From Manduca sexta (Eukaryota > Arthropoda > Insecta > Lepidoptera > Sphingidae): 64,000 nt of DNA. The stretch's first letter is position 1; every line of letters begins with the position of its first letter. The translations under genes were made by a program, and so were the position numbers. The stretch lies in assembly GCF_014839805.1 (NCBI RefSeq), contig NC_051124.1, positions 7,812,001 through 7,876,000 on the forward strand. The letters are read 5' to 3'. Of the stretch, positions 35,057 to 45,500 are shown piece by piece. The notes under the pieces are model-generated. The model had not been told where the DNA came from and did no database searches. It saw only the letters and a list, made by a program, of their open reading frames with translations.

Positions 35057-35485
35057 ATTCTGAATAGGGTTGCCAGATCCAGGTTGATCATTTCCTGGAC
35101 ATTTCTGGGGCCACGAACGGAGTCAGAGTTTTGGTCTTTGGTTCGAGACTAAACTAAGTAGGATTTGCCTAGAACTATTGGTTGGTGAAAAAAAAAATAC
35201 TTTTTTTGAAAAATCTTTTTTACTTCACCCGCACTCCGCGCTCCCCTCGCCTCAGGCTAATCGGCGTGCGACGCGAAGCGAGCCGCTCACCCCTTTCCTC
35301 GGTCACCTAACGCAGTGCGAGCACGCTGTTTGGTTTGACTTTTGCAGCCGTAGTATCGTAACTTTGTGAAAAAACTATTTTTTTTTTATTCCGGGACAGC
35401 AAATAAAATTACTGGCCACGGGACAACACGCAAAATTCCGGGACAATCCCGGAAATCCCGGCCATCTGGCAACCCTAATTCTGAA
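35057..35485. mobile_element. hAT-type MITE with 8-bp target duplication ATTCTGAA
   Basis: The element is 35065-35477 (413 bp). Its ends TAGGGTTGCCAGAT and ATCTGGCAACCCTA are perfect 14-bp inverted repeats. ATTCTGAA flanks both sides (35057-35064 and 35478-35485). An 8-bp duplication fits hAT or P superfamily transposases. The interior is non-coding; the internal frame at 35178-35369 is a shadow. Confidence 0.85.
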
Positions 35486-35843
35486 CCCCAATAACGTATA
35501 AGTACTTATACAAAATTTCATGATCACCGATTTAACAAGGCGTGAATACGTAACAAATAATCATTTTTATAACTTTAGTTAGGATACCGATTAGTTAGGA
35601 TTTAGGTGATTACCACCTAGCTTCGTCTTTCTTGCATTGAAAGGATAAAGAAAAGCATTGCTATTTTAGGCAGCAGGTTAGAGTGACTTATATGCTTTGG
35701 GAACCCGTAATTTAACCGAATGAACCATGTGTTAATATGATTTCTTTAAAAGAGTACAATGTTTAAAAAAAAAAGTATTCGGAAAATACGTATTTTGTAT
35801 CTGGTATTTTTAATATGTACCATTATATAAACATAATTATGCA

Positions 35844-36179
35844 TTTAAAGAAACGAATCTAAAATAGCGGCTTGTACTTACATTAACAAATAGTACAGTT
35901 AGCATGTAAAATTTAAGGCCCTAATTTTTTTTCAAATTAATAATATTTCTAAGTATTCAATAAGAAGCTGCATGTAAGAAGTAACAATGGAAAAATAACA
36001 GAAAATTATAACAACGAATTCATAATCACTGAGCGCGTCAAGGACAACCTCAAAGCAAATGAGAGATTGATTAATTTTCTATCTGCGGTACGCGCATGAG
36101 TGACTAGTATAGTAAGATACATTAGTGTACAAGCGAGAGAACATGATAAGCGCCGTCATTTTAGATTCGTTTCTTTAAT
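35844..36179. mobile_element. TIR element (about 335 bp)
   Basis: TTAAAGAAACGAATCTAAAA at the left is matched by its reverse complement at the right. The similarity continues about 10 bases further in (AGCGGC against GACGGCGC). Flanking TA could be the target duplication of a Tc1/mariner-type element. Confidence 0.65.
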
Positions 36180-36299
36180 GAAACGGGTTATACTATAAGT
36201 ATCTGTCATTTAATTGTCAAATGCTTTACTTACAAGTATCTTATAAGATGTATTTCAAATATTTTGATGAGGTATCTAGTACATTTCTGACTAGCCCCC

Positions 36300-39290
36300 A
36301 TAGAATGAAAATACGACACGAACATCCGTGTCGTTGTTTGCGATTGTTCGAAGCCATGTGACTCACTGGTTAGTAGTCTCTTGACCGATCTGGCAATCGC
36401 AAAAAACGACACAGACGTTCATATCTTATTTTTTAGGCTACATTCTAGGTATATACTCAAACACGAACATCCGTGTCGTTGTTTGCGATTGTTCGAAGCC
36501 ATGTGACTCACTGGTTAGTAGTCTCTTGACCGATCTGGCAATCGCGAAAAACGACACAGACGTTCATATCTTATTTTTTAGGCTACATTCTAGGTATATA
36601 CTAAGTTCAGTGTAGTGCTTGCCCTGGTGCTTGCATTCAACTGTCATGTTTGCAAAAATATGGAAAATAAAACCCTGACAAAAGAGTCATTTTTTATTAA
36701 CACAACGATAGCGCGTTGAATATTTTACATTAAATATGAAAAAATTACGAATATTGATTAAAATATATGCTTACTGTATATAAATCATTTTTCACAACCA
36801 TTCGAAAGGCACCATTTGAACTTGTGCACGAGAGTCCTTTTTATATACGTAAGTACTTATTGTATATGAATTATAATTTAACCCGTAATAGCTATTACTA
36901 TTTACCCTTAAACGTTAAATGTCATGAGAATCTAAATCGAGATGCCTCCACCAAACTAGTTCGTTTTTTTAAATCATAAGTCGAGAAAATAAGTTCATAG
37001 TATCGATTAGATGTCGGTAGAAAAAAAGAAGTTATAAGTAGAAAATGTGCATTTACATTTCATTAACACTGAAATTATATTACGTTAAAATAATAAAGAT
37101 TTACAAAATGAGTTTAATGTACAGGAACATTTGGTATATTATAAAAGTGAGCATTTAATATCACAATGGGTCAATGGGCCCGCCATAACTGTAAGCTAAA
37201 TCTAATTTGCACTTTAAGGTACTTATTATTCTTGTAAAATGTGCCGTAACGCAAATAGAACTTAGTAACATGAAAAAATGTGTTTTACAATGTATCTACA
37301 TAATTACAGTCTAAACAAATAAGTAACAGTCACTTGTGAGAACTCTCTGGTATTTTTACTGTTTGTAACATTTACATTAAAGATATCATAGCACTTTACC
37401 ACAATTTATTTCGATGTAATTGTAAATTGGACTTATTTGGATCCAGTGATGAGATTTGCAGCGATTGTCGCCCTCTGTCTCATAGCACCGAACGTCACTA
37501 GACACAGAGCTTATGTTTAACCGACTTCCCAGAAGAAAAAGATTCTCAATTCAACACGTTTTTTATGTTAGGTATCTCAGAACTCAGTAATGTATAAATC
37601 GATTTGAAAAAATCTTTTGTTATTTGAAATATACTCCAAATTGGTCCTACAGAATATTTTCCAAAATCGGTTTGGTTTTAAACTAAAATATTTGGAATGT
37701 AATATAAGTAAACGAAATTATGAATAATTATTTCTTGTCACTTGTTCCTGGGGACCATCAATATTGTTACTGTTATAACATATTAGACCGTAGTGATCAT
37801 AATAAAAGCATTAGTAATTAGTATAATCTGTGTTGCAGTAATTAGGCCCACCACAAGATTTAATTATAAAGATAAATTTTTGTACTTGAAAATAGTTCAA
37901 TTAAAATAATAGACAAAATAGAAATAATAATAGTATATATGTACCTGTTATGTTAATTTATTTTTTGTTTTTAAATAGTTTTTGATAGGTTTAATTTTTG
38001 TTAAAAACTTTTTTGAATACATAACATATCAGACTTGTTATTGAGACATATATATTTGTATACCTATATTAAAGTGAACCTGGCTAATCATATGTGGGAC
38101 ATTACAGGGCCCAAAAGTGATGCTGACTGTCATTAATCCTGTAAAACCAAAGTTGACTTCAGCTCCCAGCTACATTGTGTGAACATAGTATCTAACACTG
38201 AGTGACAAGAAATAAAGTTAAAATAGATACTCAGTGTAGAAACAATGATGTTACTACACCAAGGAAAATGTTGTTACTTAAACAACAAGGGTGCGAAAGG
38301 AGCAATTAGCAACGCAAGAGTTCTGCTGATGGTTGTAGCTCCATTGCAGCCGTCATAGTCACAGGTTTCGCAATACAAGGGTACTTCATTTGGCCTGTTG
38401 CTTGAAATAAGACATGTTGTGCTCGAATCATTTTGATGCTTCCATGCGCAGCCCCGAACAATTACCAATTCATTGTCAACTGAAAAATAAAATGATTCTT
38501 AATAATATAAACACTAACATACTCCTTGCTTAACCAAAGTAGAAATGAAATGTAATTTCACATAACTGTATGCAAATGTTTATTAAATTGCTTTATTATT
38601 TTTTTTTTATATTGTATCTGGTCCTGCTATATTGTAGCTTTCAAGTATAATATTAATATTCTATTTTTAAGTGCCATGCATGCCTATTATCTGTATGTTT
38701 ACATTGTACCATGACATTGGAATGTTATTACAGAAATTTTATCAGTGTAATTATGCTGCTGATATGTTAAATACATAAAAATATATACTATCTTACTGCT
38801 GAGAATGGTCCTCTACTATTGAGAATGTAAATTGTTCTTTATTAATAACACTTATGAATGACCAGATTGTGATCTGGTCTTTTATTCTGTAGGTGTGTGG
38901 GTTTAGATCTTCCTTCACAATAAGAGTTTTTGGCTTCTTTAGACCAACGATTTATTTTGTTTTTTATGTGTGTGCTGCTCACAAATATAACTGACATGGC
39001 TACCAGGTGCCTCATCACTAAAGATTTATTATTGGCTAAGCTTAGAATTTGTGACTGTCTACCAACAAAACTGCTTAATTTTTATATCTCAGCTATAAAA
39101 AAAATCCTATTGGGGAGTTTTACAAAACATTTGTAGATTATAGTTTAGTGTTAGTTTATACTAAGGCAATACTAACACATCTGGTAAAGACTAAAGAAAA
39201 TTTTTAATTTAAGATCATACTGTAAATTCAACATCCGATAACACACATAAAGATATAGAATTGAATATTATATTGGCACTATAATGTCAG
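36300..39290 (-). repeat. Distal arm of inverted segmental duplication
   Basis: This is the reverse-complement counterpart of 25700-28300 and includes gene D exon 3 and most of its intron 2. It carries two tandem copies of the MITE where the other arm has one. Confidence 0.85.
36303..36600. mobile_element. MITE present as two tandem copies
   Basis: Two nearly identical ~150-bp units, each with ACACGAACATCCGTGTCG at one end and CGACACAGACGTTCAT at the other. The units begin near 36316 and 36462. The copies differ by very few bases over more than 130 bp, so the tandem duplication is recent. The single homologue is at 28150-28295. Confidence 0.75.
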
Positions 39291-39864
39291 TATGTAATTA
39301 GAAGTATCCAGAATAATGGGAGATGCGGATTAATTTTGTTTCGCTCAGCACATTATTTGCATAGATTAGCAATTATTCAACTAAAGTATTTTTTTTTTTT
39401 GAGGATACTAATCTTTGGAACAACTGACCTGTTTCAGGAAATTCCTTACACACCAGCATAAGGAGTAGTATAACGCACGTGAACGAAGTTCCAAGAAAAA
39501 GTTTGTAAAAAAATAGAATTTAGTAAATCGGTTTTTAATTATGTAGTTGACGAGAAAGAAACATACCTTTGTGTTTACTTTTGTGACACATACTCAGCAT
39601 GACGTCCGATAAATGTGAAATCCTTTCGTGGTTACAATCCATTAATGGAAACGTACTGTTGTCGAAGGGATCTGCACACTTAGGATCAATATTTGAACTG
39701 CAACTCCAGCATTTAATACTGTTAACTGAAAATTGAAACACGAAAACAATAAAAATGTTTTCTTTGGGCGTGATCCGAGATAAACGTTAATGAATATACC
39801 CACCGCTAGTTAAAGCACACAATATAACACAAAGTATTATTATGGATTTCATAATAATATTCAT
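38274..39864 (-). CDS. Ly6 gene D, apparent C/B chimera (three exons, complete)
   Basis: A complete UPAR/Ly6 gene on the minus strand with exons 39804-39864, 39567-39725 and 38274-38479 (426 nt, 141 residues). Introns are GT-AG and phase 1 (78 and 1087 bp). Signal peptide: MNIIMKSIIILCVILCALTS. Exon 2 reads NSIKCWSCSSNIDPKCADPF, MDC, LSMCHKSKHK, about two thirds identical to gene C exon 2. Exon 3 reads NELVIVRGCAW, TTCLISSN, LYCETCDYDGCNG and a hydrophobic GPI tail, about 75% identical to gene B exon 3 and unlike gene C exon 3. All ten cysteines and the final CN are present, and frame and splice sites are intact, so it is probably a working GPI-anchored protein with a new combination of Ly6 halves. 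Exon 1, intron 1 and the region just upstream also match gene C. Confidence 0.88.
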
Positions 39865-40237
39865 ATTAATTAAGTTTAATTATTTGTAAACTTGTAAAAT
39901 CAGAAAAGTATTTTTTTTTTCCTAACTGGCTCTGTCCTTTACGACACTTTTTCCAACTTCAACAAACAGAATTAAAATATACGTAACTTCAAGTAAGACT
40001 AGTTCTAAGTAGTTTGTGCAAGTAACTTAAGGTCATGAAGTTAATAATAATTTACTGGAGTGCTTATTACGTTTGACATAAATACTGAAAATATACATTT
40101 ATTTGTACGACATAAAGTTTATTTTGCATTACCAATCTATGTAAGGAAAAACGTTCTCGAAAGAGAATCACTTTTTGGTAGCCGTGTTTAGGGTTGCCAA
40201 CCATACTTTATAATAACGTATCCTACTTTATTTTCAA

Positions 40238-41352
40238 CTAGCTTTTGCCCGCGGCTCCGCTCGCGTTATAAAGTTTTTCGTTATAAAATTCACGCTATAT
40301 ATTTTCCCGGGAGCCTATGTTCTTCCCAGGGTCTCAAAGTGTCTCCATACCAAATTTCATCTTAATACGTTAGATAGTTTTTGAGTTTAACACGTTCAGG
40401 CAAACAGATGCAGCGGGGGACTTTGTCTTATAATATATTTTTGTAGAACTTTTTAAGAAGAACAATCCCGTCATATATCGTTGTTGCATAACTTTAACCG
40501 TTTATGCAGCGCACGCAACGGAAGCTCTCAAAACTAATAAATTTTCCCCGTTTTTGCAACATGTTTCATTACTGCTCCGCTCCTATTGATCATAGTGTGA
40601 TGATATAGCCTATAGCACTCCAGGAACAAAGGGCTATCCAACAGAAAAATATTTTTTCATTTCGAACCGATAGTTCCTGAGATTAGCTATTACTTCTCCG
40701 CTCCTATTGGTCATAGTGTGATGACATATAACCTATAGCACTCCAATAACAAAGGGCTATTCGACACAAAAATATTTTTTCAGTTCGAACCGGTAGTTCC
40801 TGAGATTAGCCATTACTGCTCCGCTCCTATTGGGTATAGCGTGATGATATATAGCCTATAGCACTCCACGAATAAAGGGCTATCCAACACAAAAAGAATT
40901 TTTCAGTTTGAACCGGTAGTTCCTGAGATTAGCCATTACTGCCCCGCTCCTATTGGGTATAGCGTGATGATATATAGCCTATAGCACTCCACGAATAAAG
41001 GGCTATCCAACGCAAAAGATTTTTTCAGTTTGGACCGGTAGTTCCTGAGATTAGCCATTACTGCCCCGCTCCTATTGGGTATAGCGTGATGATATATAGC
41101 CTATAGCACTCCACGAATAAAGGGCTATCCAACACAAAAATAATTTTTCAGTTCGAACCGGTAGTTCCTGAGATTAGCCATTACTGCTCCGCTCCTATTG
41201 GGTATAGCGTGATGATATATAGCCTATAGCACTCCACGAATAAAGGGCTATCCAACACAAAAAGAATTTTTCAGTTTGAACCGGTAGTTCCTGAGATTAG
41301 CGCGTTAAAACAAGCAAAAAAAATCTTCAGCTTTATATAATAGTATAGTATA
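40238..41352 (+). mobile_element. Non-autonomous repeat with internal minisatellite
   Basis: The left end reads CTAGCTTTTGCCCGCGGCTC and the right end GATTAGCGCGTTAAAACAAG..TTTATATAATAGTATAG, both common insect repeat signatures. Tandem-repeat interiors and such tails suggest a Helitron-like non-autonomous family. The class is an inference; terminal hairpins were not established. Confidence 0.55.
40569..41303 (+). repeat. Tandem array, six units of about 122 bp
   Basis: Each unit begins TTACT(G/T)C(T/C)CCGCTCCTATTG, contains ATAGC(A)CTCCA..AAAGGGCTATCCAAC and ends GGTAGTTCCTGAGATTAGC. Units 3-6 are closest to each other; units 1-2 are more diverged. This suggests that the array grew from its 3' side. 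Confidence 0.9.
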
Positions 41353-42054
41353 GATAAACATACTTTATACTTTTGTATAAAAATAAAGTATGCGAAAATA
41401 CTTTATTTCTAATCTTTACTATGATACGTAAAACGAATCACATGTGTTATCTTTATATCTCATCATTGTTTAAGTGCTGAACTATTTATTGTTACTATTA
41501 GGTATAATAGAATGTAGTACATATTATGTTGACAACAATTAAATAAAATACAAGCTATTTATTTATTTAAATTTAATTTTAGATTGTGAAAGTAACTTTG
41601 AGAGTTTTAAAGCGTACAAAAAATTGTTAGCGTGTGTTAAAAGCACACAAAAATAGCGACGGTTGAAAAGCTATTTGACTTAAGCGACATTATTTAACTA
41701 GTTTAAAAAAAATATTGAAAAAAGAGCTCATTATAAATATGTATAAAACTTAGTGGCACAAAAAATTTCGCTTAATTAAAAGTTGACTAGCCTTTCAACC
41801 GTTAATATGTGTTTAGGGCAATAAAAACATAAATTTGAAGAATCCTTTTTTGTTTTCCAAATAAGCACTTTTTTTTCTATGTTAAGCCATTTCATACTTT
41901 TTTTTTTTTTTTTAAATTCCAACTAGCCTTATTCCTCTTGCAGCCATAGCCAATGTTTATTACCTTCTAAATTAGCAATATTTATGGCAGTATTTGTACA
42001 TAAACGAATACATGTATATATAGTAATAAAAATAAAATAAAACAATATTGTCTG

Positions 42055-42310
42055 CTTAACCGTTTTACGCAGCGCATGCAACGGAAACTCACAAAAGAAA
42101 AAAAAACTCGTTTTTGAAATATTTTTCATTGTTGCTTCGCTCCTATTGTTCATAGCGTGATTTTTATATAATTTATAGCCTTCCTCGATAAATCTCGATA
42201 ATGGGCTATCCAACACTAAAAGAATTCTTCAATTCAAAACGAAATTTCCTAAGATTAGCGCGTTCAAAGAAACAAACTCTTCAACTTTATGTACTATTCA
42301 GTATAGATTA
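42055..42310 (+). mobile_element. Single-unit relative of the 122-bp repeat element
   Basis: It shares TTAACCG.TTTACGCAGCGCATGC-type start, TCGCTCCTATTG, GGGCTATCCAACAC and the GATTAGCGCGTTCAAAGAAAC tail with the element at 40238-41352, but has only one unit. Confidence 0.6.
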
Positions 42311-42330
42311 TCAAGTGATAAAAAAATACA

Positions 42331-42430
42331 GCTACCATAAAAATATCGATGTACATTTTTTTCGTATTTAATAATCGATACATAGTTAAAACATCCCTAA
42401 CATTTAAATTAACTGTCAAAAAGTTTGTTT
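42331..42430 (+). promoter_or_regulatory. Promoter-proximal block of gene E, shared with 32701-32800
   Basis: It lies about 95-195 bp before the gene E ATG. It includes ATAAAAATATCGATG and TAATCGATA, which are partial DRE motifs. Similarity to the block upstream of gene C is high despite intervening repeats elsewhere. Confidence 0.5.
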
Positions 42431-42524
42431 TGGGTGTGTACCATCTCGGGTGTGTACATTATACAGTAGTCGTTTTTTGTATTTCGAATAATATAGAATT
42501 GTATAGAATAAACAAACTGGAAAA

Positions 42525-45500
42525 ATGAATTGCATAAATCTAGTCGTGGTCACATTATTATGTACAGTACCTGCAGGTAAATGTCTCATATATTTTTGTC
42601 TAAAACATCTAGCTCTTGTTAACTGGACAGTAATTCATGATCTTTTCAGTTTATTCCGTGAGGTGTTACCAATGCGCCTCATCTCAAGACAGCAAGGGCG
42701 ACGACACGTGCGGTGCCTACAAGAAATTCGACAAAGAAAGCAACATCGCGGTAGAATGTGGTAGTGACGAGTCCCATACCCCTGGCGCGTTTTGTATGAA
42801 ACTTACTCAACAAGGGCCTAAGGGTTTTATATGTGAGTTGTAATATTTTTTACATGCTAATTTATAAGCATAAAACAAAATTCCTGAAAGATAAGCGGGA
42901 ATATAACTTGTACTCACCATTCACCAAGCTTATTTTCCTAATCATGTGATTGGTGAAAAGTTATTAAGCATAAAGACCTGTAAACGATGTATCTGTTACA
43001 ATATTTGCTCATTCATAGAATTGTTATGTTCTTAGCAATCGCTTATACCATGAGCGCATTGATAGAAGTTTATGACTTAGTTTCACCCATCTGAAATTTT
43101 CAAATTTAGCAATTCCAACTAAGTTGTAGATGTTTCGACAAGGCCTTTTCAGGAACTACTAACTCGAATTGAAAAAAAAAACTTTGTGTTGGATAGCCCA
43201 TCTATAATAATAATAATAATAATAAAAACGTTTATTGCCAAAATTAAAACTATTACAGAAATTAAAAAAATAAAAACAAAACAATCTTATAAATAAAAAT
43301 GGCAAAAGGAAGTGGCTCAGCTAACTGCTGTCTGAGCTGTGAAACTCAGCCAGCGCTGGTTTTCAGCCACTCCTGGCCCCTTTGGTGTTAGGGCGGGGTT
43401 AGGACTAACTGCTCCTCCATTCGTTTTTAAACTGCTTAGGTCTAATAATAACAGTTAAAATTATCTTTAACAAACATAAATCCATAATCTCATTCATTAA
43501 AATTATCATTTGAAAAGAACAATAGTGTGTGTACACGTGTGTGCGTGTGTGTATATGTATGTGTATGTATGTATGTGTGTGTGAAAGTGTGTATGTGTGT
43601 AAAAAGCATGGTAACTTTTGGTTTCTCTATATATTATAATCATTAATTCTGTTATTTATTTACTACTGCTTGAAGGTATGGCTTTAGGCTTAGGTTTTTC
43701 AAGTCACGAGTGTTTCACGTTTTCAGCGGCAAGTTGTTTCTTTAACAGAGCTGATTTATATTTATTTTAAAACTACCTACACTTCCTTTAAGCCGAAGCG
43801 GTGGAGGAAGATCATTCCAAATACTTGCCGCAGCAAACTTGAAACAGCCTCGATATCGAGCCGAGGGTATGTGGTGCAATTTATATCATATTTAAGGAAA
43901 GCCGGAACGAAGATGTTTGCTACCGTGCTGATACCAGGTAAGTTTTTCAAATAAATAAGCGGGTGTTTTGTTCCAGATTATTCTATGCATCAACCCTGCG
44001 TACTGAAGTTCCATCCGCGACCTCATATTAAGTATGCCCTTACGGTTTAGGACGGGGGTTATGGGGTCTCTTTTCGGAATGTTGTAACAGAACCGTATAC
44101 AAGCATTTTGAACTCGTTGGATGGCTTTTTCGGTGTAAGACTTTATTCTCCGGCTATAAACTGAACTACAGTAATTAAAATGTGAGAGGACCAATAATTC
44201 CGTCATAGTGTGTCGTAATTCTTCATTAATATAGGGCCTAATTTTGTACAGGGTTTTTAACTTAAAAAAATGCACTTCTAATTTTCATATTTACATGTTC
44301 TATATATTTTTGTTCTGCATCAATATTTATACCGAGATTACGAGCGGATGCGACTTGTTCTATGTCAACATTATTAATTTTTATTCTTTCAGTGCAAACT
44401 GAGAAGTACTTTATTTGCTGTTTAGTTCCCAGTACGAGCATTTTCGACTTAGCAGGATTTAAAGCCAAAGAATTTGTAGTTGACCAGTTATAAATACGTG
44501 CCAGATCAGCATTTACGTCTTCAATCGCTTGTATAGTGTCCTTGCCTTTGAAAGAATAATATAATTGGGTGTCGTCGGCGTATAGGTGGTATTTACAAAA
44601 TTTAAAACAGCTGGGCATATCAGCAGTAAACAGGGTAAACAGCATAGGACTGAGTAAAGAGCCTTGCGGAACTCCACGAGTAAGCGGTTTCAATGCAGAA
44701 AATTTCCTTTGACCATCATTGCCTTCCGTAACAACCATCTGTTCTCTATCACAAAGAAATGTCTGGAACCATTTACAGGCTTCGGTAGAAAAATTATAGT
44801 TCTTTAGTTTGTGTAAGAGTATTTCAGCGGGCAGACAATCAAAGGCACGTGAGTAGTCAAGCAAAACCATTATACTAGTCAGTCCTCTGTCAGAAGCTTC
44901 AGTCAAGTCATCGGTTATATGAAGAAGAGCTGTTTCGGTGCCGTGGCCTCTACGAAAACCAGACTGAAATTTAGGTATGATATTGTGTAAATCTACAAAT
45001 TTCCTGACTTGATCTAATACAATTTTTTCCAGTACTTTTGATAACACTGGTAAGATGGAAACTGGGCGTAAATCTTTAAGGCTATCAATAGAGCTCTTTT
45101 TTGGTATAGGTCTCACTAGAGCTCGTTTCCAGTAAGTAGGGAAGGTAAGAGTTTCAATCGATTTATTCACAATGTTAGTTATAATAGGCAGAGTAGCATT
45201 AAGTGTGAGTCTAATCATGTCTATATTCAATTCGTCGTGACCGGAAGCTTTTGTTTTAATACTATTAATAACTTTTAGAACCTCTGATTCTGTTGTTAAG
45301 GCCAAATTGAACTCTGTGTATGTATTTGTCTTGTCATTATTTATTTTTACAGTTTGGCTCCCACAAGTAGCGTTTACTGGAGGTAAGTCTAAGAAATGAT
45401 AGTTTATTTTGTCAGGATCATTTAAGTGATCAGGGATAGGGTTCGAGTGAATATTATCAGACACTACCACATTTCTTATATTTCTCCATAATATAGATGG

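Larger units (their letters stand above)
32801..36299. other. Between gene C and the distal duplication arm: MITE-rich
   Basis: No gene is recognised. It contains a probable MITE at 33882-34268, an 8-bp target-duplication MITE at 35065-35477 and a TIR element at 35844-36179. Confidence 0.5.
39865..42524. other. Divergent intergenic region between genes D and E
   Basis: Genes D and E point away from each other across 2.66 kb. It holds the 122-bp tandem array element (about 40238-41352) and a related single-unit copy (about 42055-42310). Immediately before gene E lies the promoter block 42331-42430. No other gene is seen. Confidence 0.5.

Noticed and set aside
42331..42430. MITE based on ATCGAT motifs
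   Set aside because: No inverted ends or target duplication were found, so a promoter block is kept as the preferred but unproven reading.
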